A DNA stretch of 64,000 nucleotides from the NCBI GenBank assembly GCA_027579435.1, contig JANBPK010000757.1, positions 62,001 through 126,000 of the forward strand. Direction: 5' to 3'. Positions 47,294 through 58,557 of this stretch are shown piece by piece. This DNA comes from Candolleomyces eurysporus. Taxonomy: Eukaryota; Basidiomycota; Agaricomycetes; Agaricales; Psathyrellaceae. Position 1 is the stretch's first letter; each line of letters begins with the position of its first letter. The translations under genes were made by a program, and so were the position numbers. Below the pieces are notes generated by a model. It saw only the letters and a program-made list of their open reading frames with translations. It made no database searches and had not been told where the DNA came from.

Positions 47294-48181
47294 CTCGATA
47301 AATTTGGGTTTCGAGATTTTGGGATAATGGAACATACTCGAGCCGTGGCATTGAGTTCGAGTTCTTCCTCCAATCCCTTTGGTATTCCACAAGAAATGAG
47401 GCTTATGCGGGAAGCTGCAGTGAAGATGGCTCACGAGAAGATGGTGGTTTTCGGTAAAAAGCTTGGATCGGAGGCAGAGCAACGGATCAAATGTACTGGA
47501 AACGTACACACACTTCCGCACACATCTCGGAGCAAGGCCTGTAGGATTTGTGTCAGACCTTGTGCTTACCTACGAGTCGGAGCAGCAACATAGGATACCC
47601 CAGAGTCCGGAATTTACGCTGGTGGCTCAGCGACGGTCATTGCTCTGGCTTCGTTTGTCTAGCCCCCACACCGTAGCATGATATTGCCGCGATCTAAACA
47701 ACATCATTATGTTCGACAGTCTCACACAACCTCGCTTCGACCAGCAAGCATGCGTCTTTACGAGGGGGTTCGTAAGAGGAAGAGAGAGTCGAAGAACCTA
47801 CCCGGAATGCTGGAATTTCTCAAGCTCCTGGGGAATGCAAGAAGTGATTCACCTGTACATCGCAAAGAGGCTGCTGGGAAACAGCAGATGGAGAGTTGGC
47901 TTTGGCATGTCAGATTAGGCCACCTTCGAGTGGGGAGGTATTGATAATCGTATGCTAGAAACAGAATCTTGAGAGTAAGACATATGACTACAATTTGTCC
48001 GCATCCGAGTCCTCTTCCCATACACCACTGCCTCGAGCTCCCTTCCCATACAGCACCTCCCTTTCCTGATTCATCGCCAGACTAGTTCCCTAGGCCTCTG
48101 TATATTAGAGGGTAGATTGCAATGGTGTACTATATAATACAAGAGAAACGGAATGTCTTGGTGGAGATGAGTGTAAGAAAA
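47294..48181. other. short region between DUF455 and NLR genes with a possible small gene
   Basis: Plus-strand pieces may belong to a small gene: MEHTRAVALSSSSSSNPFGI from 47328 and, after a possible intron, a C-terminus DTPESGIYAGGSATVIALAS ending FV at about 47680. A similar C-terminus (EDTGIQVGGSVIVTALASCV) occurs at about 62070-62128 in the second DUF455/NLR neighbourhood. No domain is recognised and a full exon chain cannot be built. Confidence 0.3.
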
Positions 48182-51100
48182 CTACAGTCCGCCCGCGTCC
48201 GAGTCCTCTTCCCGTACACCATCTTCCGTTCCTGATTCATCGTCAGACTCATATTCGTCAACTTCCCGCTGCAAGGCTTGGATTTCCTCCCAGTCAACTT
48301 CCTCCCCAGTGAGCGCAAAACGAATTCCCAAAAGCGCTGCAAGGCGTTTGACGGAGTAAGCTCGATGTCGATGACCAGCGGGATGAAGAATGAGAAGCTC
48401 GTGGCGAAGTCGGATAGCTTCATCGAGAGTCTCAATTTCCCGAAATCGCTCGTGATGAGATAAGAGAAAAATTGCAAGCGCGTTGAGAAACGAGGGGCGA
48501 TGGGGGTGGAGTGCTGGTAGAAGTGCAAGCGCGTCACGAAGACAGCAAATGCCCTCATTCAGTGAATTAAAGTCTTCATTGCATTCATAGAGTGACCACA
48601 GAGCGCTACCAAGGTTGTTCAGCGACGAGGGCCGATCTGGGTGGGGTACTGGCCGGAGTGCAAGCGCATCACGATGATGCAAAATGCTCTCGTTCAGGGC
48701 ATTGCGGTCACTATTATGTTCAAAGAGTAGTTGAAGAGCACAACCCAGGTTGTTGAGCAGCAAAGACCGATCTGGGTGGGATGCTGGCAGGAGTGCGAGA
48801 GCGTCACGAAGATGCGAAATGCCCTCATTCAGAGCTTGAATGTTGCCACTGCATTCAAAGAGAGTCTGGAGAGCATTCCCGAGAAGGTTGAGTAACAAAG
48901 GCCGGTCCGGGTGGGGTGCTGGGCGGAGTGCCAGTGTGTCACGATGATGCGAAATGCTCTCGTTCAGGGAATCGAGGTCGCCATTGTGCTCAAAGAGTGA
49001 TTGAAGAGCACGACCCAGGTTGCCGAGCAAAGAAGCCCGATCTGGGTGGGACGCTGGCAGGAGTGCAAGCCCGTCACGAAGGTGCAGAATGCTCTCATTC
49101 ATGGCTTCTATGTCCCCACTGCACTCATGGAGAGTCTGGAGAGCATTCCCAAGATTGTTGAGCGACGATGACCGATCTGGGTAGGGAACTGGCCGGAGTG
49201 CGAGCGCGGCGCGGTGATGCGAAATGCTCTCTTTCAGGGAATTGATGTCACCATTGCGCTCAAAGAGGGTCTGGAGAGCATTCCCGAGACTGTTGAATGG
49301 CAAAGACCGATCTGGGTGGAATGCTGGTAGGAGTCTAATCGCGTCACGAAGATGCGAAATGCTCTCGTTCAGGGCATTGAGGTCACCATTCCGCCTAGAA
49401 AGGATCTGGATTGCAACAGCAAGGTTGGTGAGAAATGGAAATCGATCTGGATGGGGGGCCGGCCGGAGTGCGAGCGCGTCACGGAGATGCGGAATGCTAT
49501 TGTTCAGGGCATTGACATCGCCAGTGCACTCATAAAGTGACCGGAGAGCATTACCAAGAGTGTTGAGCACCGAGGGTCGTTCTAGATGGGACACTGCCAG
49601 GAGCTCCAATGCATGTTCGGAAGCTACCACTGCTTCCTCATACATCTTGGGATTACGGATCTTCCGACCCATATCATAGTAGGATCGTCCCAGCTCAGAC
49701 CAGGCCCCATGACTACCACAATCCAGTCGCACAGCAATCTCGAAACAAGCCACCTGAAACACCCAACTTCGATCCCCACCATCTTGACCGAGAATGTCGC
49801 CAATACTGAGGAGAATGGACAGCATGTCCTGCTCTTCTACTACCAGGTCCTCTGACTCCGGAAGCACCATGCTGAAAAACAGTGTTGCCCATCGCTGTTG
49901 GGTAGCAATGGGGATTGTGTGTAATGCTGAACAATGCGGGGTTTTCACCCATTCATCATGCGAACGATGGGTTCCGTGTGAAACATGGAGCGGCCAGTGT
50001 TTGACAGCGTAGCGTCGAATGTCGTGAAGTGAAGAAATAGATATTTGGTTTGATGACACAGGCGGAAGGCTGGTGATCTGGTTGAGACAGGCCAACCCCA
50101 GTGCTGAGTGAGAGTCGAAAGCTGAGATTGTGAACGCATTCTCTGCTAGTGTGGCTTGGATATAGTCGAGGAAGGACAGATGGAAAAGTGTTGATGCTGG
50201 ATGGACCATTTTCTCCGAGCCTGTAGGCGGCAGACGTATCTGCAGAGCGGAGAGTGTCGACTGGATGCTGGCCACAAGGCGAAGCGGCATCCCAACCAAA
50301 CAACAAAAGTCATGGACTGGAAGAGCCTCTCGAAGCACAACTATCACGCCAAGGTAGTTGCACAGGTGTTTTCGGTCTTCGACTAAGGGAAATAGCCGAA
50401 TGATGGCATTGTAGTAAAGTTGTGCGAGCTGTTCTGTACTCCCAACCTTCTGCTCTTCAGTGAGGATTCCCGAAAGTATATCCTGCGGGGTGGAACCGCT
50501 GAATTTATGAGAGAGGAGAGAACAGACAGTCGCACCCCACACAAGTAACCCGCCTGACAGCTCCGCGAGTCGATCAACCTGGCGGTCGTTAGGCTTTCTC
50601 CCGTGATCCCAATGGATGCTTTCGAAATGGTGATCGAAATAGGCTTTCACCACCGCTTGCGGGACGGGACGGAGGGGGTATGAATGAACTGTGATCTTCT
50701 CGATACCAGGTAGGCGGGAAGTGTGTGGATCCAAGCGACTCGTCATGATGAACTTTACGACGGCACTCTCTGAGTTGAGATGAACAAGCGCCTTGGTAAA
50801 CCGGCCATGATCTCGCCACTCGTCAATGGCATCAACGATGATGATGAGTGGATGCGGGTGATTGAGCGATCGCAACGGTTCCAGGATATACCCCTTGAGC
50901 TGGTTTTCCAGCGAGGTGGCATGACAGTAGTTCATTGCTTCCACGATCTTTGGTATTGCTCGCGGATGGATATTACCGAGTTCGTGAGCCAGCGTCTTGA
51001 TTATCGTCTCCGGTCCAGAAGTATCGGGCGGAAAGGTGTCCAGGAAGACCGAGGCGGCCAACAGACCAGCCGACCGAAGCTCGTCCGAGAGGTGGCTAGC

Positions 51101-52040
51101 GAGCGTGGATTTTCCAACACCAGCCGGCCCATGAACACACAGGACGAGTTCGTTTGAACACAAGACCCATTCCGAGGACTTCTCGACATCTGGCCTCCGA
51201 CTGTCAGGTAGGTATTCCGCCCGTGTCCCGCTCCTATCTGGATGTTTTGGGAGCCCGTTGAACCGCCATTGTTCTAACGTGTAAAACATCAGTACTCGTC
51301 TCAATCGTCGAGGAGACTAAGATTGAAGACACACCATTCTCTGACGGCCCATTGATTATCGTAGCATTCGTTGTATTGATAAAATGTACGTTCCCCATTT
51401 GAAAATCATGTGCGCCTTGGAAGGAGGAATGTTTCGACGACGCATCTAGAATTATAGGTGCCGACGGCAGGGAAGAGGGCGGCTTTGCCTGCACAGGGGC
51501 GTGGACAGATAGGGAGGATGGGGAGGCTGGTGACAGATGTCGATGCTGTGCATTGTACAGCCATGGCTCGACGGGCTGCCCATTGTCCCGCTGCGTTCCA
51601 TTGTCGGCGGGCCGCGGGTGACTCGGAGGAGCAGCATTTATCGTGGGTGTTGGTGGTGCTGGTGGTGCTGGTGGTAGTTGTAGCGATTGCGTTGAGCGTT
51701 CAGTGACATCGGCATACGAAGGAGATCGAGTGACAGAATGTATCTTGGGGCAAGCAGCGATGGCCTGATGGTTGAACCACCGCTCTACCATCCATATGCT
51801 CCAGTCCCACGAGCCCGTCCTCCACGCGTCGAACCCGTCTTTGATGCGTCCTATTATCCCTGGGGTCGGAACACCTGCTCGGGAAGGAGATCGTCCGAGA
51901 AGCTGAGAGTTCTGAATGCTTGTTGCTGCTCGAATTTGACCATCTGCAACACTTTCATCATCTATACAGCCGCCCGACGTTAATGGATGTGGTTTATAAG
52001 AATAGGAATTGGAGCCAGCACCCGCGGGTCCCTTCGGCAT
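48182..52040 (-). CDS. NACHT-TPR (NLR-like STAND) protein
   Basis: Two exons, 52040-51335 and 51273-48182, with a 61-bp intron, give a clean 1265-residue frame. The start is MPKGPAGAGSN at 52040; the longer frame upstream begins with GTG. The N-terminal 235 residues are Pro/Ser-rich with a W-rich patch (DAWRTGSWDWSIWMVERWF) and the GAHDFQMGNVHFINTT block that precedes NACHT in mushroom NLRs. The NTPase has a Walker A VHGPAGVGKSTLA, a Walker B-like LIIIVDAIDEW, and a sensor-type FIMTSRLDPHTS. A helical region follows, then eight regular 45-residue TPRs plus degenerate flanks. The tail is acidic. Such proteins are candidate fungal immune or incompatibility receptors; no effector domain is recognisable in this one. 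A partial paralog lies at 62.5-64 kb. Confidence 0.9.
48496..49575 (-). repeat. array of eight 135-bp TPR-coding repeats
   Basis: Each unit encodes 45 residues of the form LxxLGxALxxLxExxGDxxALNxSIxHxRDALALxPxxHPDRxxx. Units alternate between an HHR/ALRP type and an HLR/ALLP type, giving a 270-bp higher-order unit across repeats 3-8. Confidence 0.85.
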
Positions 52041-53830
52041 TGGTGTCAAGGTGGGGGAAGGAAGGAAAAGTGTGAAGGGCACCGCCCACTATCCCCGCCC
52101 ACAATCCGCCAAGGTTTGTAATGTGGTCTATATGGAGGAGACAGTGAAAAGGGTAAGACGAGCAACATTGAACGCTCAAGCTGAACCGGCAGGCTTCCTT
52201 CTAACCGTCTGAACTGCTGGCACCATTGACGTCTAAATTCGTCTGCAGGTGTACCGCAGCTAATGTAGACCACTCAAAGGTGAATTTTGAATTTCGGGCA
52301 CGGTGACACGATGGTGCACATTAAGAGACTAATTTTTGAAACATTATTTGGCCAGCGACGTAGGGAAGCAGATCGCACACAATTACCTCAAGGGCAGCAC
52401 TCATCCGACTCATGAACCGTTTGGATCTGAACCCGGGCACAGAAATCCGGCTGAAGAATACTCTGAATTTGTCGTATCCGTAGCTCTGGCAAGGGCCGTA
52501 AGCTTGCGAAGAAATTGGACGTGGTAGTTCGATTTTCGGACCGCCTAGGCGCCAGGTCAACGAGTCCTACTAGTATAGCACCAGTCCGTCGTCGATTTTC
52601 TGCAGGCTATAGTTAGATGCACGATACCTAGTGCACGAAAAGGTGAGCTACCACGGAGGAATCGAACTAAACCGATTCTCTTCTATCTCTAGCCGTTTCT
52701 ATACACTCGATATCCTCGTCGTTTTTTCTGTAGTCGCCTGTCGCGACCTCTGGGTCGTGTAGGCGAAATTGCGAAAATCCTGCTTCGTTTTGATGTTGTG
52801 TTCGGTTGGAAAGCGTTGAAACTTTAGAGGAAAAGGTGAGTATGTGAAAGGAAGATCATAGCGCGATGAATACCTTACCCTCTTTTGCTCCTAGCGTTGT
52901 CCACGGCTCTTCGTTGTCGCGGGCAACTTGTGTTGTTAGCCGACTCACGTCTCGCCGACGTTCGGTTAACTGGCGCTTGACACTACCTAGGGAATAACCA
53001 TGTCGGATTTATAGCTCCGAGTCTATGAGGGCGAGTCGCAGCACTCGTTTACGAGACCGATTGAAATAAGCTTGTAATGCTCCAGCTCATCGTTTGTCTC
53101 CGTGGAGCGCTTGGTAAGCGTGTGGGGGGTTACCATTGAATGTACGACGTCTGCTGCACGTCTCGAAGCGGTTTCTAGCCATTAAAAGCGATGGCTGTCG
53201 TCGATATGATCGTCTGACATCTGGATCGTGGAGGCGCAACACAAAATCGCCTTGCATCGTTTTTGGGTTCTCCGACTGTTTGAAGTTTGTCATGTGGTCT
53301 GTACTTCGAGTTCGCCTGTGATTGAGGTACAAGGTGATCTGCACCGTCGTGTTCCAAAATATCCGAAGGAAACCTTGCAGTCTTCTACCCTATGGTAGAC
53401 GAAAGAATATGACCTGCCCACCTCATCCGGGTCGGCATCTATGGGCGGTTTATCCCGATTCTGTGCCAAAACTACCACTAAAATCGAAGTCAAGATCGAA
53501 TACAGCGAAATAAAACGCAGCAGCAAACACAGTACCCAGCTAACTCACTCCCAACCAACCTTGAAAACGAGTCACTCTTGCCATACTGTCGTAGCCTTCA
53601 ATCCAAGTCTTCGAGATAGCGAACACGAGAAAAGAGTTAGTTAGCAGGTCACTCGTATGGTCGATCTCATTTCCTTCTCCTATAGGTACGCACGGATGAT
53701 TCACTCCACTAATGCAGCCCCGAGTGTGGGCCAAGTATGTGTGAATGGGAAGAGATGTGATTTCTCATACTAATTATACACAGAACGAGTTGACTTTGAT
53801 TCATCGAATTCACGAACTCGGTATCATCGT
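52041..53830. other. intergenic region with no gene, related to 59.5-59.8 kb
   Basis: Promoter and leader of the NLR gene, then about 1.5 kb without a supported gene. From about 52680 to 52920 the sequence (TAGCCG-TTCT, CTCTGGGTCGT, GCTTCG-TTTGA, AAAGC-TT, GAGGA-AAA) is a diverged match to 59540-59745. An open minus frame at 53290-53526 begins with TTG and has no domain. Confidence 0.45.
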
Positions 53831-54938
53831 TTACCATTTCTCGTGAGCAGGGCGCACTGAAAGACGGGGATGAGTACTTGTCGCGTTGATACACCAGATG
53901 AACAAGAACTTACAGTCCAACTCCCAAGTCCAGGACGAGTTATCTTGATTGACTAAGTAGAGATATGACTGAATGAAACGCATGGAGCGAGTGAGTTTCA
54001 TTTCGATCGAAATACTATGTTCACATACCTCTGCGATACTCTCGGGACGAAGCCTCAAATTGTCGTTGTTTTCCCAGCTGGGTCATTCCTCCTCTCCTTC
54101 GATCGGTCTGTGAGGATGCCACCATCAATGATAGCCTAGATGGAAGAGAGAGATTAGATCCGAGTATTTCAAGACAAAGAGAGTTTGACGTACATGGGAA
54201 ACATGAATGTTGTCCTTCCCAAATTCCTTCGCAAGGCTTTGGGATAAGGCTCTCGCACCATGTTTAGCGGCGGCGAAGGCGCTGGTCACGACATTGCCTC
54301 TGACGCTGGCAGTGGCGCCGGTGAATATCAACGCGCCTCGCTTCCCGTTCGTCGCGTCGATCCCGTTCTCCTTGAACGACAGAATGGATTGACGTGCAAA
54401 GGCAAACGCCGCCGCGACGCCCGTATCCAAAGAGAGCTGGATATCCTCGGGCGTGATGTCTAGGAACGGTTTCCAAACGCCCTGGCCTGCATTCCACACC
54501 GCCGCCCGTATCTCGTACTCCGGTTTCGGAAAGTGTTGTTTAATGGCGGCCCAGGTCGCTGCGATGTCCTCATGGGAATAGGACTTCAACGGGAATGGGG
54601 CGGCCTGGNCCCCCCGCTGCATTGATTTCATCCGAGATCTTGGTCAAAGAATCAGCTCCCCTGGCGATGAGCGCGACGCTGTATCCCTTCTGTGCGAAGA
54701 GGCGGCTGCAGGTAGGCCATACCAACAATAATAAAATTCAAGATCAGTTGATTTGGAATATGGACCTCCACCACGACGATGGTACTCACGCCGTTGCTGC
54801 CCCGGTACCACTCCCGTTTCCGACACCTGGGGGCCGACAACGGACGTTCAGCGCGCTGACGATGACGATCGGACGTCATGGAAGACCCTACAACATACCT
54901 GCGACGACGAGAACTCTTTTAGCGACGTTTGCTGCCAT
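53831..54938 (-). CDS. short-chain dehydrogenase/reductase with frame breaks
   Basis: From the ATG at 54938: MAANVAKRVLVVAG, an intron, VGNGSGTGAATA (the glycine-rich cofactor motif, split), an intron, RLFAQKGYSVALIARGADSL, TKISDEINAAG, then QAAPFPLKSYSHEDIAATWA, AAVWNAGQGVWKPFLD, RGALIFTGATASVRG and SAFAAAKHGARALSQSLAKE (no YxxxK Tyr; F occupies that area), then IHVSH, AIIDGGILTDRSKERRNDP, and, in another frame, LRLRPESIAE, AYLYLVNQDNSSWTWELD and LRPAHEKW. Two breaks are visible: an N in a C/G run at 54609, and a one-base shortfall in the CCC run near 54077-54079 that shifts the last part. The protein family is sure; whether the gene works depends on those bases. Substrate unknown. Confidence 0.75.
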
Positions 54939-55295
54939 GGATGTGTTTCGATGATATGGAACTGTGATACAGATTCTAGCCTCTTTATACCTCGGACTGC
55001 AATTGCGACAATGTCAGCTACATTGGGCAAGCGAAGAAGATAACGCAAGGATTAGAAAGCACAAATATATATCTTAGTCAGACTGATTTCATGAGCCGGG
55101 ATTGAATGAATGAGCTACTCGAGGGGAAGCACTGGAGCACACCATGATGGCTCATGGTGGTCGTGGAAGACGAATGCATTGGCTGAGTCATCGACCCCGG
55201 CTTGCTTCCAACCATGATGACCTTGCCCGACCATGAGCTGATTTCGGCTAATGCCACACCCTATTAATATATTACCACTGGACGGGTCTGAATCC
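54939..55295. other. divergent region between the SDR gene and the RING relic
   Basis: About 360 bp with no ORF supported as a gene. It lies upstream of both the dehydrogenase (-) and the RING relic (+). Confidence 0.35.
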
Positions 55296-55700
55296 ATGGC
55301 TGACGCGAAGTTGGGATCGAATGAAGATTCCAGTACCAATGAGCCCGGGGTAGCAGCTGCCGACGACGGGAAGGACCCTGACGCCGACCCCGAAGACATG
55401 TGTAGTATTTGTCTTCATTGTGTTAAAGACCGTACTGTGATACACCAAACTGCTCTCATTCATGAGTTCTGCTTCGAGTGTCTTCTTATCTGGACCGGTG
55501 AGTCGAGGTTTACTGTCAAGACTAGGGCTGTGAACTCCTCGTTGATTTTCAGGATACCCCCGCTTTCCCTCAGGGTTGGCATACCTCTGAGGCAACCGTC
55601 GCTGCGCGAGTTCGTTCTCTTGTCTTTTTGCTGCCGCTCGAACGTGAGCTGCTGACCGGTATCGGCAGCAGAAACAGCATTGTTGCGTACAAGTAGTCGC
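55296..55700 (+). pseudogene. RING-finger gene relic (Topors-like E3 type)
   Basis: From the ATG at 55296 the frame reads MADAKLGSNEDSSTNEPGV, then an acidic stretch and DMCSICLHCVKDRTVI, then IHEFCFECLLIWTG. This is the start of a C3HC4 RING as in basidiomycete RING proteins related to Topors. The third Cys, expected just before HEFC, is replaced (ALIHEFC), and after WTG the final CxxC pair is missing: the next exon (GATACCCCC onward) reads YPRFPSGLAYL then a stop. Another frame downstream (VAARVRSLVFLLP) resembles the helical part that follows the RING in relatives. The zinc fold cannot form as in the family. It could also be an unusual truncated protein, but decay is more likely. Confidence 0.6.
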
Positions 55701-57142
55701 AAAGTAGCTCGATATCCGCCATTCGAAGAGGCGCCGGTAAAAATGACTTTGTAAGCTGCATTTCTTGGTGTATACTATTTCTTTCGTCTTAGCCTCACGA
55801 CAAGCTACCCAGGCGAACGCAATTATCCCAAAAGCGCGCATGCGGATCTCATTGATCAGTTGCCAGAAGAGAGTGGTGCAAACTGCGCCAACGTGTAGCG
55901 CATAGCGTATTTGGGTGGGAGTCAAGCTGATGTTCGCTGTGTCGGAAAACGAGATATGTAGATCCACTGTATTCTTCACAGCTGGAGATGAGACCACTGT
56001 TAACCTTGCTTTGGCACTTCTATCAGTACTTGGAAGTTGTCCGAATATACAAAGCGCAAGTCAAGGAGGTCGGTCTAGATGATTTACTCTTGCTCCCCAT
56101 GGTGATTGTTGGACGATCGCGTTTTGCTTCTCGGTCGAATCTATTTCTTCGTTTTTTTGGTTCCGACATTCCTGATCCCATGGCACACCCCAATCCAACT
56201 ATGAGGGTGACGAATACGATGAGATTTTCATTCTCAAAGGAACCAAGATCTTTCCGAATAGTTGGTGAGCGCTGATCACGACCGCTATGCCTTCAATTGT
56301 TCCAAATAGTGGAGTGCCCTGATCGGCGATCACATACGATGGCCATTCGTCGCAAAAACGCCTCTTGGGCGCTGCTCTGGCAAACTGCACACATTCCATG
56401 GAAGATGAGTGGAGCTCATCACGGCTATGGTCCACAATCAAGAGATTTTCGACAAGCATTACGAATTTATCCTTGAACGATACCTCAACGACAGCCAGAT
56501 CTAGATAAATCCATCTGCCCCAGACGCCGAAGCTCCTGCTTTTGGACATGGGCGCCTCATATTCCACCAGCTTTTCGAATATCTGTCCTGGGCGCCAATT
56601 CAGCAACCACGGGATGTTCCTTATGGCGGCGTCCCTCTCGCGGCTTATATTCTCACCGCCCTGAAGGACGGGCGAATTATCCCAATGAAGCTGCAGTCGC
56701 AGAATCCTTTAGTCATTTGCCAAGTGGTCTTAAATTAGTAGTGGCTGATTGGACTTTTGACGCTCAAGCGTCTATCCCTTTGAGGCCGGAGCACGAATGA
56801 CTTCTCCCGGAATATATTAGCTTTCGGGAATGCGTTTTGACCGGAGTTAAGAATTCTCAGTGTGCTCCGTCTTTATGACCGCGCCCGTAAGTGATATCAA
56901 ACTCGGTCTCAGTATCTGAGTTTATCGATATGATCTTCTCATTGACATTTTACTTCCACTCTTCGTCATTGAGGCGTTCTTCATCAAAGTGGGGCGGTGA
57001 GCGGTGAAAATTTGAAGAAGACGCCATGCCTCTAGGTTTGGGCGACTCTTGCCGGGCGGTGGATAAAAACCCAAGTGCCAGGGCTTCAGATAAAATCTCA
57101 GAATTGGAACCGCCTTCCCTTGTACCCTCTGATCCTCTCACC
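55701..57142. other. gene-poor stretch with one uncharacterised open frame on the minus strand
   Basis: An open minus-strand frame at 56199-56606 (135 codons; reads RPGQIFEKLVEYEAPMSKSR and later FCDEWPSYVIADQGTPLFGT) looks coding-like but opens with TTG and shows no recognised domain. It may be an exon of an uncharacterised protein or a relic. The last 200 bp are the leader of the P450 relic. Confidence 0.35.
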
Positions 57143-58557
57143 ATGTTCAACCTCACCCTCATGACCCCGCTCATTGGACTGGGGCTCGTCCTAGTTGTGA
57201 AAGGGATTGTCTCCCAAAGACGGCGAAACCCACGGGGGCTCCCCTTCCCACCCGGTCCCAAAGGTCTGCCCTTGCTGGGCAATATTTTCGAGCTTCCGCA
57301 AATCGTTCCTTGGAAAGGATACGATGAGCTCTGCAAGGAATATGGTAAATCTCTCTCTGCTCCAGCGTTCAGCATACGTAATACCTTCCTCAGGCGACAT
57401 GATCTATTTCAAGGCGTTTGGACAAGGAATTTTAATGCTCGGTTCTCGTCGCCGCGTTATCGATTTGTTGGACAACAGGGCTGCGAACTATTCGGACCGT
57501 CCAGACATGCCAATGATACCCATGTAAGCAGCTTTCTTTTCACTATCATATCCTGCTTCTGGCGTACCCATGCACTTGTGTTTTCAATTCACAGGATGGA
57601 CTTGAACTGGAGCTTCTCTGCATTGCCCTACGGTGTAGCGTGGAGACAACATCGCCGGGCATTTCATCAGTGTCTCAACAATAATGCTGTGCGAAATTAC
57701 CATCCAGTGATGAGCGAAGAGACAAAGCTGTTCCTACAAAGGATCAGGTCGGACCCCGATCAAGTCTTCGTCGATTTACAATTGTAAGATGAACTTTTGG
57801 GTCTCTCTTGATCCGCCGGGTGGATTTCTTACCACAAAATTAGCCTTTTTGGAACGACGATCATGCGCACGGCTTACGGCTTTGACGACATCAGACAGAA
57901 TGAGTCGCTCATCCACAATGCCGAGAAACTCGTTTTGGAAATCTCTGAGGCATCTATGCCAGGCAGGTTCCTTGTTAACTACTTTCCCATCCTACGATAC
58001 GTTCCATCCTGGTTTCCTGGTGCTGGGTTCAAGAAGCACTTCAAAGATATCGCTCAACTGAACTTCAAAACGCGATGCATGCCATTCGAGGAGGCCAAGC
58101 GTGATATAGTGAGTATTGGATATTCTAGCTTTGTTTGGACCTCTCATAGTGTAACAGGAGGATGGGAGGAAGGGCAGCCACCCCAGCATAGCGTTTAGTC
58201 TTACTGATCGTCTGCCCGAAGCCGGTGATCCCAATCGACCGGATCTGGAGGCAATAGCACGTAATGTGTGTGCTCTGGCGTACCTAGCCGGGGCAGAGAC
58301 CACTGTCAGCTCTGCAACAGCTCTCGTATACATTCTTGCAAGCTATCGAGAGGTGCAGACGAAGGCGCAGGCAGAGATTGACAAGGTCGTTGGCTATGAT
58401 CAACCATAGTATCTGCCCTGGGCGACACTTCAGTAACGATGCTTTATTCCAAACGGCTGCGTCGCTCCTCGCAACCTATACCATTGCCGCCCCAAAGGAC
58501 AAGGAAGGGAACGTGGTTCCGATGAAGCTTGAACAGAGGAATCCATTCATCAGGTAA
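57143..58557 (+). pseudogene. cytochrome P450 with internal deletion
   Basis: The ATG at 57143 opens a membrane anchor (MTPLIGLGLVLVVKGIV) and the hinge GLPFPPGPKGLPLLGN. Exons continue with DMIYFKAFGQGILMLGSRR, NYSDRPDMPMI, SFSALPYGVAWRQHRRAF (helix C WxxxR), FGTTIMRTAYGF, and the I-helix LAYLAGAETTVSSATAL. After QAEIDKVVGYDQP the frame meets TAG at 58408-58410, and two bases later the sequence ICPGRHFSNDALFQTAASLL appears in another frame. The helix K ExxR, the PERF region and the first half of the heme loop (FGxGRR), normally about 130 residues, are missing. The heme Cys is present but out of context. A non-functional P450 of a basidiomycete clan is the best reading. The 3' end near 58557 (QRNPFIR) is followed by a GTAAGC donor. 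Confidence 0.85.

Noticed and set aside
48496..49575. regularly spaced repeats resembling a CRISPR-like array
   Set aside because: Units are 135 bp, in frame, and encode TPRs; there are no unique spacers.
51990..52082. longer N-terminus of the NLR gene starting at 52082
   Set aside because: The first codon is GTG; the first ATG in frame is at 52040.
52640..52690. tRNA T-arm-like sequence (GTTCGATTCC on the minus strand)
   Set aside because: Arms do not pair as in a tRNA and no acceptor, D or anticodon stem fits; it is only a 6-bp inverted repeat.
53290..53526. apparent secreted small protein on the minus strand
   Set aside because: The frame opens with TTG; no ATG or upstream exon is visible, and the signal-like hydrophobic run alone is weak evidence.
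55272..55997. 241-codon open frame on the minus strand
   Set aside because: It lies antisense to the RING relic, has no domain, and its composition mirrors the opposite strand; treated as a shadow.
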